Source of the DNA: an uncultured Clostridia bacterium
Lineage (GTDB): Bacteria > Bacillota > Clostridia > TANB77 > CAG-508
Direction of reading: 5' to 3'
Length of the DNA stretch: 64,000 bases
Assembly: GCA_934162535.1 (NCBI GenBank)
Contig: CAKPJC010000008.1
Span: forward strand, 1 to 64,000
The first letter of the stretch is position 1. Every line of letters begins with the position of its first letter. The translations under genes were made by a program, and so were the position numbers. Shown piece after piece: positions 1 through 9,089 of this stretch. The notes under the pieces were generated by a model that was not told where the DNA came from, did no database searches, and saw nothing but the letters and a program-made list of their open reading frames with translations.

Positions 1-1
1 A

Positions 2-553
2 GGAAGATATGAAGTAGGAGATTTAAAACAAACAACACCAGTAGTAAAAAGAATGAATACAGATATAGGAAGCCAAAGATGGTATACAATGTATAAAAAA
101 TGTAAAAAATTATCAGGAACAAATACAAATGTAAAAACAAGTATGATATGGGGAACACAATATGACCAAGTAATGAATTGGCTAATAAAATCAGGAGAGA
201 AAACACCATTGGATATATACAGAGGTTCAGCAGCGTGGGGAAATTATAGAGATAATGAATTTGAATATTATACAAACACATCAAAAATAACTGCAACAAA
301 AAACTTAGGAGGTGAAACAAGAATAGCAAGTGGAGCATATGAAGGAGCAAAAGCGAATAACATATACGACATAGCAGGGAACGTAAGGCTATGGACGCTT
401 GAGGCCAGTAGTTCAGGGTCTGGCAACTACAGGTACTACAGGGGAGGTTCTTACGTTGACAATGGGGACTATTATGCTAGTTATCGTTACGGCAACAATC
501 CGTATGGAAATATCATCTATATCGGTTTTGGTGTTACACTCTACATAAAGTAG
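2..553 (+). CDS. C-terminal part of a formylglycine-generating-enzyme (SUMF1)-like domain protein, 5' truncated by the window edge
   Basis: The frame is open from base 2 to the stop at 551-553, so the gene begins upstream of the window. An internal ATG at 53 is not a convincing start because no ribosome binding site precedes it. The last 60 residues carry the signature of the FGE-sulfatase fold: IYDIAGNVRLWT followed by YRGGSY and a terminal YIGFGV, equivalent to the DMAGNVWEW / RGGSW / GFR motifs of the family. Family members are formylglycine-generating enzymes or, more often in bacteria, ligand-binding domains on surface proteins. The catalytic cysteines of true FGE cannot be seen here. 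A structural role on a secreted or anchored protein is an inference. Tyr, Gly and Asn are abundant near the end, and base composition there is richer in GC than upstream. Confidence 0.7.
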   Translation, partial: GRYEVGDLKQTTPVVKRMNTDIGSQRWYTMYKKCKKLSGTNTNVKTSMIWGTQYDQVMNWLIKSGEKTPLDIYRGSAAWGNYRDNEFEYYTNTSKITATKNLGGETRIASGAYEGAKANNIYDIAGNVRLWTLEASSSGSGNYRYYRGGSYVDNGDYYASYRYGNNPYGNIIYIGFGVTLYIK

Positions 554-635
554 CACTGTTGATTTATAAAGTGAAAACGAACAAGATATAAATTAACATA
601 ATCTGAGATTGTTTGCTAGTGATTTGAATATTAAA

Positions 636-685
636 AAATAACTGTGTAAATTCAAAAAATAAATTTTGTATTGCACAGTTATTTT
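636..685 (+). terminator. Intrinsic terminator-like hairpin after the FGE-like gene
   Basis: An 11-bp perfect stem, aaataactgtg at 636-646 with cacagttattt at 674-684, is followed by a short T tract. The loop is long and AT-rich. Confidence 0.5.
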
Positions 686-718
686 GTGCAAAGTAAGGAT
701 AAAAAATGGAAAAAACGC

Positions 719-747
719 TTGTCAAAACAGAAAATATATGGTAGAAT
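719..747 (+). promoter_or_regulatory. Sigma-A-type promoter for the Rpn-family gene
   Basis: TTGTCA at 719-724 and TAGAAT at 742-747 are separated by exactly 17 bases. The next gene starts about 175-195 bases downstream, leaving a long leader. Confidence 0.7.
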
Positions 748-753
748 AATGCT

Positions 754-805
754 GTACTCAATTAGAGTACGGTGCTATTTTTATAGTATAGAGTATTTTT
801 ACTCT
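754..805 (+). promoter_or_regulatory. Two small hairpins in the leader of the Rpn-family gene
   Basis: GTACTC/GAGTAC (754-759 with 765-770) lies directly after the promoter. A second stem, agagt/actct around a T-rich loop (790-805), follows. Both would lie in the leader transcript. The remaining bases to 921 are AT-rich without other visible structure. A regulatory role is inference. Confidence 0.35.
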
Positions 806-921
806 AAAAAATCCATTACACAATATTAGAATTTTAACTTTTAAATAAAATCTAATATATTAAAAATCCAAATCTTTATAATTTTAAATCTAAAAAATAA
901 TCAAAAAAATTAAAATCCACA

Positions 922-1899
922 ATGGGAGGAGGTGATACAAAACTGACAACACAAACAAAGCAATTAAAAGCAGTAGAAAGAGAAAAAAAGCATGACAAAA
1001 TTTTCAAAGAAATATTCCAAGACAAAGAAGAGCTAAGACAATTCTTATCAAAATACATTGGAGTAGAAGTAGAAAGCAGTAACTTAGAACAATGCAATAC
1101 AAACTTTATAACACCAAAATATGAATACAAAAATGCAGACATAGTATATAAAGAAAAAAATAAAGAAGTGTATTACCTTATAGAACAACAAACAAAAGTA
1201 GATTATGACATGCCATATAGAATGTTAAAATATGATGTAGAAATAATGGATTCAGCAAGAAGAGGAAAAGAAACAAATAGAAAAGACTACGAAAACCCAT
1301 TAGTAGTATTAATAGTATTATATACAGGAAATCAAAAATGGACAGCTAAAAGAAGATTAACAGATACACAAACTAAAAAACAAGTAAAAGGAAGCAAAAC
1401 AGAAATAGAATACATACTAGTAGATATAAATGAATACAGCATAGAAGAATTACTAAAGGAAGGAACAAAAGTATCAATAGCACTAATATTAGAAAAAAGT
1501 AAAAAAAGTGAACAAGTAATGGATAATGTTCAAAAATTGCTAGATAACAAAAAACAATTAAAATATTTAGAGAAACTAGCAAAATACATGTATAAAGATT
1601 TAGATAATGAAGAAATAAATAGGATTATAGAAAGAATTGTAAAGGCAAATAGTGAAGGAGGTAAAGAAAAAATGAGTACACTAAGAGAAAGATTAAAAGC
1701 AGAATATGTAGGAGAATACAACAAAGGAGTAAGAGTTGGAATAAATCAAAATATAATAGAAACAATAAAAAAATTAGTTCAAGAAAACATGACAAACCAA
1801 TTCATAAGAAGAGTGACAGGATACAAAGAAGAAGAAATAGAAAAAATCAGAAAAGAAACAAATACCAAGCAAAATGATGAGGAACTTGAGAATAAATAA
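922..1899 (+). CDS. Rpn family recombination-promoting nuclease / PD-(D/E)XK nuclease family transposase-like protein
   Basis: The product has the family's N-terminal HDKIFKEIF motif (about residues 19-27). The PD-(D/E)XK core follows: the Asp of NADIVYKE (about residue 73), then YYLIEQQTKVDYDMPYRM (about 83-100), with the catalytic E/Q element and the conserved MPYR. The C-terminal third is a charged, coiled-coil-like region. Rpn proteins are DNA endonucleases linked to recA-independent recombination and, in recent work on related proteins, to phage defence; activity here is inferred. The start is ambiguous. ATG 922 overlaps the strong Shine-Dalgarno sequence GGAGGAGGTG (925-934), whereas an in-frame CTG at 943 lies 8 bases after it and is the better positional fit. 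The gene has its own promoter and terminator, as expected for a stand-alone accessory gene. Confidence 0.8.
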   Translation: MGGGDTKLTTQTKQLKAVEREKKHDKIFKEIFQDKEELRQFLSKYIGVEVESSNLEQCNTNFITPKYEYKNADIVYKEKNKEVYYLIEQQTKVDYDMPYRMLKYDVEIMDSARRGKETNRKDYENPLVVLIVLYTGNQKWTAKRRLTDTQTKKQVKGSKTEIEYILVDINEYSIEELLKEGTKVSIALILEKSKKSEQVMDNVQKLLDNKKQLKYLEKLAKYMYKDLDNEEINRIIERIVKANSEGGKEKMSTLRERLKAEYVGEYNKGVRVGINQNIIETIKKLVQENMTNQFIRRVTGYKEEEIEKIRKETNTKQNDEELENK

Positions 1900-1906
1900 T
1901 GATTTT

Positions 1907-1951
1907 ATGCAGAAAAAGTAGCAAGGGAAATGCACTTTTTCTGCATTTTTT
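1907..1951 (+). terminator. Strong intrinsic terminator
   Basis: A 13-bp perfect stem, atgcagaaaaagt (1907-1919) with its complement at 1934-1946, is followed by a T run. Confidence 0.85.
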
Positions 1952-2037
1952 AAATGACACAAACAAAAAGTGGCAAAAATGAATAAAACTGGGAAAAACT
2001 AGAAATTACAAACTGAAATTTATCTATAACTTCCCTC

Positions 2038-2066
2038 TTGTAAAAAAACAAAAAATACGATATAAT
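2038..2066 (+). promoter_or_regulatory. Sigma-A-type promoter for the SNF2 helicase / trmFO unit
   Basis: TTGTAA (2038-2043), a 17-base spacer, and a perfect TATAAT (2061-2066). The start codon lies 33 bases downstream. Confidence 0.8.
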
Positions 2067-2098
2067 AATATACCAGAAAAAATCAAGGGAGACCAGAA

Positions 2099-5000
2099 AT
2101 GTTAGTAGAAGATAGAATAGTAAAACAATTATATCAAGATGCAGGAGAAAATAGAGTTCAAAAAGCAAGACTATATGTCAGAACAGGAAGAACAGAAATA
2201 GAAAAAATTCATTACGAAGACAGTGAAAATATGAACATAACAGGTAAAGTAAGAGGACAAGAAGTATACAGAACACATATAGGAATAAGAGATGGAGAAA
2301 TAGAAGATGTAACATGTGAATGTATTGACTACCAAAATAGATATGCAAGTTGTAAGCACATAGTAGCAACAATGATGGAATTTTCAGAAAATCCTAAATA
2401 TGAACAAATAGTAAAAAACAAAAGCAGCATAGAAATAAACAAAAGCCTAAACACAGACTCAAAATACAGAAGTTTCAAACAAGTAGTAAACCTATTTTAT
2501 GCAGAAAAAATGCAAGAAATAGAACAAGAAAACAAACAAGAAAAAAACGATAAACCAGTGAAGGTAGAACCAAGAATAATATATGACAAATACAATGAAA
2601 GTCTAAAAATAGACTTCAAAATAGGTTCACAAAGAATGTACAAACTAAGAGACCTAGTAAAATTTTATGATAGAATGACAGAAAAACAAACATACAAATA
2701 TGGAAATAAGTTAGAATTTAAACATGAAATAAACACATTTATTGAAAGAGACAGACCAATAATAGAATTTATATTGGAACAAGCAGAAATAATAAAATCA
2801 ATAAACTCAGAAGCAAACTCGAACTATAGATATTATGGAAAAGCATTAAATGAAAACTATATTGCACTAAACAAAAGTAGTTTAGATGAAATATTTGAAA
2901 TACTAAAAACAAGAAATATAATGTTTCAAAAAGAATATCAAGAAAGTAAAATCGAACTAAAAGACGAAAATCCTAACATAAAATTTGTACTACAAAAAAA
3001 AGGTAAAGAAGAATATAAGATTACAATAAACCAAAACATTGATATAATGAGAGACATAGAAATAATACAAGGAAAAAGATATAAGTACATATTATTTAAA
3101 AATGCATTATATAGATGTGATAAAAAATATTCAGAAACAGTAGTGAGATTATTAGGAATACTAAAAGAAAACTTCCTAAAAGAAATAGTACTAAGCAAAG
3201 AACAGTTACCAGAACTATTTTCAGTAATATTACCAAAAATGAAAACAGGAATGGAACTAAATGGAATAGATGAAAAAGAAATAGATAAATATAAACCAAA
3301 AGAACTTGGAGTAAAAGTATTCTTAGACTTTGATGAAAATGATTATATACTTGCAGATGTCAGATTCTGTTATGGTGAAGAAGAATTTAATCCATTACAA
3401 CAGAAAATAAATACAAAATACTCAAGAGACATAATAGCAGAAAACAAATGTATAAACATATTAAGAAAAACAGGTTTTATGTATTATGCTAAAAAAGAAT
3501 GTTTCATTTTACCAGATGATGACAAAATATACTCATTTTTATCAAATGACATAAATGAATATATGCAAAACTTTGAAGTAATGGCAACAGATGACTTTAG
3601 GAAAAAACAAATAAAACAACCTAAAATCGGAAATATAGGAATAAGAATAGAAAACGACTTATTAAAAGTAAATTTGGAAGAATTAAACATAGATTCAAAA
3701 GAACTACAAGAAATAATGGAAAAATACAACCTAAAGAAAAAATATCATAAGCTAAAAGATGGAAGTTTTCTGAATTTAGAAGAAAATCCTGACATAGAAT
3801 TTATAGACAAACTTATAATAGGAATGGACATCAATATAAAAGAAATGGAAAATGGGACTATAAAATTGCCAGTTAGCAGGACACTATATTTGGATCAATT
3901 ATTAAAAAATATATCAAATACACCTATAAACAAAGACAGTAAATACAAAAAAATAGTTACAGAATTCAAAAAAGAAACAGCAGAAGAAAAAATCAAAATA
4001 CCAAAAAGCTTAAATAAAATATTAAGATATTATCAAAAAACAGGGTATCAATGGTTAAAAACACTTGATAATTATAAATTTGGTGGAATACTAGCTGATG
4101 ACATGGGACTTGGAAAAACAATTCAAATGTTATCACTAATATCAGGATACATTGAGGAAGGTGATGAAAAAAGAGCATCAATAGTAATATGCCCAAGCTC
4201 ACTAACACTTAACTGGCAAAACGAATCAAAGAAATTCACTAATGATTTACAAACATTAGTAATAAGAGGAAATGCAGAAGAGCGAAAAAAACAAATAAGT
4301 GAAATAGAAAAATATGATATTGTAATAACATCATATGACCTCTTAAAAAGGGATATAGAAGCATATAAAGAAAAAGATTACAAATTTAGGTTTTCAATAG
4401 CTGATGAAGCACAGTACTTAAAAAATAGTAATACACAAAATGCAAAAGTTGTAAAAGAAATAAAAGCAGACACAAGATATGCTCTGACAGGAACACCAAT
4501 AGAAAATTCATTAGCAGAATTATGGTCAATATTTGATTATATAATGCCAGGATACTTATTCCAATACAAAAAATTTAAAACACTGTTTGAAACACCAATT
4601 ATAAAGGGAAATGATACAAGAGTAATGAAAAAATTGCAAATGTTAATAGAACCATTTGTATTAAGAAGAACAAAGAAAGAAGTTTTAACAGAGTTGCCAG
4701 AAAAAACAATAACAGTATTAAACAACCAAATGAAAGAAGAACAAGAAAAAATATATCTAAATTACTTGGCACAAATAAAGGAAGATGTCGCAGAAGCAAT
4801 AAATGTAAATGGGTTTGAAAGAAGTCGTATTCAAATATTAGCAGGATTAACAAGGCTAAGACAGATATGTTGTCATCCTGGATTGTTTATAAAAGATTAC
4901 CAAGAAGGTAGTAGTAAACTAGAACAATGCATAGAAATAGTAAAAGATGCAACAGAAGCAGGGCATAAAATACTGTTATTCTCTGGTTATACATCAATGT

Positions 5001-5422
5001 TTGATATAATAGAAAAAGAACTACAAGAGAAAAGCATAAAATACTTCAAACTAACAGGTTCAACAAAAGTTGATGAAAGAATAAAAATGGTAGATGAATT
5101 TAATGAAAATAAAGACATAAAAATATTCTTAATATCATTAAGAGCTGGAGGAACAGGACTAAATCTAACAGGAGCAGACATGGTAATACACTATGATCCA
5201 TGGTGGAATGCTTCAGCAGAAAATCAAGCAACAGATAGAGCATATAGAATAGGTCAAAAAAATAATGTACAAGTATACAAGTTAATTACGAAAAACACAA
5301 TAGAAGAGAAAATCTATGAACTGCAGCAGAAAAAGACACAATTAATAGATAATGTATTAGACACAAAAACATCATTTATAAGTAAACTATCAAAAGAAGA
5401 AATAATGAAATTATTTGAATAA
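2099..5422 (+). CDS. SWIM zinc-finger SNF2-family DEAD/DEAH helicase
   Basis: The 1,107-residue protein starts with a SWIM zinc finger, CEC...SCKHI, with ligands C73, C75, C85 and H87. A long bacterial SNF2-associated region follows. The Snf2/Rad54 ATPase comprises Walker A in DDMGLGKT (about residues 665-672), the Walker B variant DEAQ (about 768-771), GTPIE, and helicase motifs V and VI (GGTGLNLTGAD about 1016, DRAYRIGQ about 1046). Such proteins are ATP-driven translocases on double-stranded DNA. Their precise job in Clostridia is not settled; roles in transcription-coupled remodelling (RapA-like) or DNA repair are proposed. The ATG is preceded by AAGGGAGA. trmFO starts 19 bases after the stop, so the two are probably co-transcribed. 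Confidence 0.93.
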   Translation: MLVEDRIVKQLYQDAGENRVQKARLYVRTGRTEIEKIHYEDSENMNITGKVRGQEVYRTHIGIRDGEIEDVTCECIDYQNRYASCKHIVATMMEFSENPKYEQIVKNKSSIEINKSLNTDSKYRSFKQVVNLFYAEKMQEIEQENKQEKNDKPVKVEPRIIYDKYNESLKIDFKIGSQRMYKLRDLVKFYDRMTEKQTYKYGNKLEFKHEINTFIERDRPIIEFILEQAEIIKSINSEANSNYRYYGKALNENYIALNKSSLDEIFEILKTRNIMFQKEYQESKIELKDENPNIKFVLQKKGKEEYKITINQNIDIMRDIEIIQGKRYKYILFKNALYRCDKKYSETVVRLLGILKENFLKEIVLSKEQLPELFSVILPKMKTGMELNGIDEKEIDKYKPKELGVKVFLDFDENDYILADVRFCYGEEEFNPLQQKINTKYSRDIIAENKCINILRKTGFMYYAKKECFILPDDDKIYSFLSNDINEYMQNFEVMATDDFRKKQIKQPKIGNIGIRIENDLLKVNLEELNIDSKELQEIMEKYNLKKKYHKLKDGSFLNLEENPDIEFIDKLIIGMDINIKEMENGTIKLPVSRTLYLDQLLKNISNTPINKDSKYKKIVTEFKKETAEEKIKIPKSLNKILRYYQKTGYQWLKTLDNYKFGGILADDMGLGKTIQMLSLISGYIEEGDEKRASIVICPSSLTLNWQNESKKFTNDLQTLVIRGNAEERKKQISEIEKYDIVITSYDLLKRDIEAYKEKDYKFRFSIADEAQYLKNSNTQNAKVVKEIKADTRYALTGTPIENSLAELWSIFDYIMPGYLFQYKKFKTLFETPIIKGNDTRVMKKLQMLIEPFVLRRTKKEVLTELPEKTITVLNNQMKEEQEKIYLNYLAQIKEDVAEAINVNGFERSRIQILAGLTRLRQICCHPGLFIKDYQEGSSKLEQCIEIVKDATEAGHKILLFSGYTSMFDIIEKELQEKSIKYFKLTGSTKVDERIKMVDEFNENKDIKIFLISLRAGGTGLNLTGADMVIHYDPWWNASAENQATDRAYRIGQKNNVQVYKLITKNTIEEKIYELQQKKTQLIDNVLDTKTSFISKLSKEEIMKLFE

Positions 5423-5441
5423 TGAAAATGGAGAAAAATAT

Positions 5442-6803
5442 ATGAAAGATTATATAACAATTATTGGTGGAGGATTAGCAGGATGTGAATCTGCATATCA
5501 AATCGCCAAAAGAGGAATAAAAGTAAAATTATATGAAATGAAACCAGTAAAGTTTTCACCAGCACATAGCAATAAAGACCTTGCGGAAATAGTATGTAGC
5601 AACTCATTTAAGTCAAATTTACATACAAATGCATGTGGACTATTAAAAGAAGAACTAAGATATTTAGATTCATTATTAATAAAAATTGCAGACGAAACAC
5701 GAGTCCCAGCTGGACAAGCACTTGCAGTAGACAGAGAAATGTTTTCAAAAAGAGTAACAGAGGAGATTCAAAAAAATCCTCTAATAGAAATAATAAATGA
5801 AGAAGTAACAGACATTGAAGAAAAGGCAAAAGAAGGAATTGTAATAATTGCAACAGGTCCACTGACATCAGATGGACTTGCAAAAGAAATATCAAAAATT
5901 ACTGGAGAAGATAAACTATATTTTTATGATGCAGCAGCACCTATAATCACAAAAGACAGTATTGACTTCAATATAGCATTTTTCGGGAATAGATATGAGC
6001 AAGAAAAAGGAAAAAATGAAACCATAGAAGAATGGAAAAAAAGATTAGAAACAGCTCAAGACTTCAGTTATATAAACCTTCCGATGAACAAAGACGAATA
6101 TGAAAAATTTGTCGAAGAAATAATAAATGCAGAAATTGTAACATTACATGAATTTGAAAAAAGAGAAATATTTGAAGGTTGTATGCCGATTGAAATAATG
6201 GCTAATAGAGGGAAAGATACATTAAGATTTGGACCACTAAAACCAGTAGGGTTTGATGACCCAAGAACAGGCAAAAGACCGTATGCCGTAGTGCAACTAA
6301 GACAAGATAATAAAGAAGGAAACATATATAACATGGTGGGATTTCAAACAAATTTAAGATTTGGAGAGCAAAAACGAGTATTTACAATGATACCAGGTTT
6401 AAAAAATGCAGAATTTATCAAATACGGAGTAATGCACAGAAACACATATATAAATTCAACCAAATTACTAGATAATACATATAATTTAAAAGAAAACAAA
6501 AAAATATTTTTTGCTGGACAAATTACAGGAGTAGAAGGATATGTAGAATCAATATCATCTGGTCTAGTGTCAGCGATAAATGCATGTGCAATGTACAAAA
6601 ATGAAGATAAAATAACATTTCCAGAAAATACAATAATAGGAGCACTAGCAAAATACATTTCAACAAAAAATGACAAATTCCAACCAATGAATGCAAATTT
6701 TGGAATTCTGCCAGAGCTTGATGAAAAGATTAGAGACAAAAAAGAGAGATACGGAAAGCTTGGGGATAGAAGCCTTTGCACATTAAAAAACAAAAAAGTT
6801 TAA
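5442..6803 (+). CDS. trmFO: Methylenetetrahydrofolate--tRNA-(uracil-5-)-methyltransferase TrmFO
   Basis: TrmFO methylates U54 in the T loop of tRNA using methylenetetrahydrofolate and FADH2. The N-terminal FAD-binding motif IIGGGLAGCE sits at residues 6-15, followed by the family's EMKPVKFSPAH and VCSNSFKSNL segments. Further family blocks are AAAPIITKDSID, a FGPLKPVG stretch, and VGFQTNLRFGEQKRV. The length of 453 residues is normal for the family. ATG 5442 is chosen because GGAG at 5430-5433 lies 8 bases upstream and the protein then begins just before the dinucleotide-binding fold; an upstream TTG at 5415 would overlap the helicase gene. No terminator is seen before the next promoter at 6831. 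Confidence 0.96.
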   Translation: MKDYITIIGGGLAGCESAYQIAKRGIKVKLYEMKPVKFSPAHSNKDLAEIVCSNSFKSNLHTNACGLLKEELRYLDSLLIKIADETRVPAGQALAVDREMFSKRVTEEIQKNPLIEIINEEVTDIEEKAKEGIVIIATGPLTSDGLAKEISKITGEDKLYFYDAAAPIITKDSIDFNIAFFGNRYEQEKGKNETIEEWKKRLETAQDFSYINLPMNKDEYEKFVEEIINAEIVTLHEFEKREIFEGCMPIEIMANRGKDTLRFGPLKPVGFDDPRTGKRPYAVVQLRQDNKEGNIYNMVGFQTNLRFGEQKRVFTMIPGLKNAEFIKYGVMHRNTYINSTKLLDNTYNLKENKKIFFAGQITGVEGYVESISSGLVSAINACAMYKNEDKITFPENTIIGALAKYISTKNDKFQPMNANFGILPELDEKIRDKKERYGKLGDRSLCTLKNKKV

Positions 6804-6830
6804 AAAAAGATAAAAAATTACAAAAAAGTA

Positions 6831-6859
6831 TTGTCTAAAAAAAAATGTTGTGTTAGAAT
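6831..6859 (+). promoter_or_regulatory. Sigma-A-type promoter for the Glu-rich coiled-coil gene
   Basis: TTGTCT (6831-6836), a 17-base spacer, and TAGAAT (6854-6859). Confidence 0.7.
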
Positions 6860-6885
6860 ATAAAATGAATTAGAATAGATAACAA

Positions 6886-6936
6886 ATGAAAGGAGTTTAT
6901 CAAGTAGGCGAGCTGCTTGGTAAGGCTAGGGAATGA
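6886..6936 (+). CDS. Candidate 16-residue upstream leader ORF overlapping the next start
   Basis: ATG 6886 opens MKGVYQVGELLGKARE and stops at TGA 6934-6936, which overlaps the ATG of the next gene (6933) in an ATGA arrangement typical of translational coupling. The stretch 6901-6932 is unusually GC-rich for this genome. Against it, no Shine-Dalgarno sequence precedes ATG 6886; an AAAGGAG lies inside the ORF at 6889-6895 with no start codon at normal spacing. Translation is therefore uncertain. Confidence 0.3.
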   Translation: MKGVYQVGELLGKARE

Positions 6937-8963
6937 ACAGATTGAGAGAATGTATTGAAAAATTTATTTTTGAAAAGCAAGAAATAAGTAATGAGATTTC
7001 AAAAATTGAAAGAGAGAGAAACAGAATAGCGCAACAAAGAAACGAAGAGAAAAAAAACATGAAATATGTTAATGCTGATAACTCAAAGATGGAAGCAGAA
7101 GTTTCTGAGCTTGGAAGAAAAATAGCAGAATTAGGTAACAAAAGCCAAGAATTGCAAAGAAAAATAGATGCTAAGAGTCTAAACATAAAAAATGAAATAA
7201 ATTCAGAAATAGATGGATTAATATCAGAAGAAAATGATAAAATCCTTAGCATTGAGATTACCAAAAAAGAATTAGAAGAAAAAATCACTGAAAATGAAGC
7301 AAAAGTAAAAAAATATGAATTGCAAAAAAATGAATTCTATTCTAGATTTGGAAGAATGCCTGAATTGTCAGAAAACTCTAAAAAAGAAATCCATTCTCAT
7401 GAAGAAGAATGTAATAGAGCAAAAGAAAAAATAGTAGAATTAAATAAAGAAATATCAAATATACAAGAGAAAATCTCAGAGCTAGTAGAAAACAAAAAAA
7501 GATTCAAAAATAATAATATAAATAAAATAATAAATGAAATAGGTAATATGACAACAGAAATCGGTCCAAGAGAAGCAAAAGTTGAAGAAATGCAAAAAAT
7601 AGAACAAAAACCAGAAGAAAAAATCGAGGAAGTTGAAGAAGCCGTAGTTTTACCATTCATAGAAGAAAAAATAGAAACAAAAGAAAATGAAAATGAGAAC
7701 ATAGTAGAAATAGAAGAAATAAACATTGATGATATAGAACCAATAGAAGAGCTAAATATAGAAGAATTAAACATAGCACAATTTGAGCCAATTACGGAGC
7801 TGAGTATAGATGACATAGAACCAATAGAAGAATTAAATATAGAAGAAATTGAAATAGAAGATATAGCGCCTATTGAAGAACTAAATGTGGAAGAATTTAA
7901 ACCAGTACAAGAAATTGAAAAGGGTAATGAATTTGAAACAGAAGAAAATATAGAAATAGGTGAAATAGAGCCTATTACAATAGAAGAGATAGAAGAAGTA
8001 GCACCAATAGAGACAGCTGAAAAAATAGAAGAAAGTGTTCAACAAATAGAAAGGGAAAACAATACAGTAGAAATTGAAGAAATAAAAGAGCCAGAAGAAA
8101 TAGAGGATACAGACATAGAAGATTTATTGGATAATTATGCTAAATTGATTCAAGAAGAAGAAACCGAAAAGTCACAAGCACAAGAAGTTAATATAAATAT
8201 AGAAGAACAACCAATTGAAGATATTGTGGAAGAAATTGTCGATGTCGAAGAACAACCAATTGAAAATATTATTGGAGAAACTGTTGCAAACACTGTTGAG
8301 GAAATTGCTCAAGAAACAGAAGAAACTGAAAATACTGCCGTGGAAGAACAACTAATAGAAAATATGGTAGAAGAAAAAGAAAAGCAAGAAGGGATAATTA
8401 GTTTTGGGAAAAGAGTAATACTTAATAACATAATTGCAAAAATAGAAAACGGAGAGCTTGTATATAAAGCACAATTAAGTAATGGAGATGTACTAAAAGT
8501 ATACCCATGTAGAGAAGAAAATAAAATTCTTGAAAGAGATAAAGAAAACAGAAATGAAATAAAAGAAATACTAATAAATTATGCAATTGCAGAATATAGA
8601 ATATTGGACAAAAAAGTCGTAAAAAAGATTGACCCAGTGGTATGTGAACTGCTAATAAGATTTGCAAAAAAATATAATTATGATGCACAAAGTTTAATAT
8701 ACAGCTATGCAATGACTTTCTCAAAAAACGATGAAGTAGAAATAGACTCAATTCCTCAAATAACATACAATATGTACTTTACAGAAGGAACAAATATCAC
8801 AAAAAGGGAAAGAGAAACACTAATAAAAATATGCAAAAATGCTAGAAAAAATGAAAGAGTTGAAATAATTGGATATAACACAGGACTATCAAAAATCAAA
8901 TACATGTTTAAAAGAACAATGAGTGTAAATAATGCAAATGCATTACCTGAGGGAAAATGTTAA
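6933..8963 (+). CDS. Large Glu-rich coiled-coil protein of unknown function
   Basis: The family is not recognised. The N-terminal ~210 residues are a heptad-like coiled coil rich in Lys and Glu. Residues about 220-490 are extremely acidic and repetitive, built from units such as IEPIEELNIEE and EEQPIEDIVEE, and look disordered or fibrous. The last ~185 residues return to a balanced composition (from GIISFGKRVIL on) and probably form a folded domain. No signal peptide or membrane segment is visible, so a cytoplasmic scaffold-like protein is the simplest reading. A stop at 6927-6929 closes the frame upstream. TAAGG at 6921-6925 is the likely ribosome binding site. Confidence 0.75.
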   Translation: MNRLRECIEKFIFEKQEISNEISKIERERNRIAQQRNEEKKNMKYVNADNSKMEAEVSELGRKIAELGNKSQELQRKIDAKSLNIKNEINSEIDGLISEENDKILSIEITKKELEEKITENEAKVKKYELQKNEFYSRFGRMPELSENSKKEIHSHEEECNRAKEKIVELNKEISNIQEKISELVENKKRFKNNNINKIINEIGNMTTEIGPREAKVEEMQKIEQKPEEKIEEVEEAVVLPFIEEKIETKENENENIVEIEEINIDDIEPIEELNIEELNIAQFEPITELSIDDIEPIEELNIEEIEIEDIAPIEELNVEEFKPVQEIEKGNEFETEENIEIGEIEPITIEEIEEVAPIETAEKIEESVQQIERENNTVEIEEIKEPEEIEDTDIEDLLDNYAKLIQEEETEKSQAQEVNINIEEQPIEDIVEEIVDVEEQPIENIIGETVANTVEEIAQETEETENTAVEEQLIENMVEEKEKQEGIISFGKRVILNNIIAKIENGELVYKAQLSNGDVLKVYPCREENKILERDKENRNEIKEILINYAIAEYRILDKKVVKKIDPVVCELLIRFAKKYNYDAQSLIYSYAMTFSKNDEVEIDSIPQITYNMYFTEGTNITKRERETLIKICKNARKNERVEIIGYNTGLSKIKYMFKRTMSVNNANALPEGKC

Positions 8964-8982
8964 AAAATAACCATAAAAAACA

Positions 8983-9011
8983 TTGACAAAATAAGGGAAA
9001 AATGATAAAAT
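8983..9011 (+). promoter_or_regulatory. Strong promoter of the str operon
   Basis: Consensus TTGACA (8983-8988), a 17-base spacer, and TAAAAT (9006-9011). It is followed by a structured leader before rpsL. Confidence 0.85.
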
Positions 9012-9012
9012 A

Positions 9013-9070
9013 TAAATCGCGTCAGAATATGCCAGAAAATGGCTATTCCGTAGCGATTTATATTTTTTAT
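9013..9070 (+). promoter_or_regulatory. Structured rpsL leader resembling an attenuator
   Basis: Two nested stems are visible. Outer: taaatcgc (9013-9020) with gcgattta (9053-9060), 8 bp perfect. Inner: gaata-t-gcca (9025-9034) with tggc-tattc (9040-9048). A T tract at 9063-9068 follows at once, so the hairpin has terminator shape between the promoter and the rpsL ribosome binding site. A ribosomal-protein autoregulatory leader or attenuator is inferred; no named family is assigned. Confidence 0.6.
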
Positions 9071-9089
9071 GAAAAGAGGTGAAATTTAA

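Noticed and set aside
7700..8390. Repetitive A-rich DNA that could be a non-coding repeat array
   Set aside because: The reading frame is open throughout and the repeats are protein-level Glu-rich motifs.
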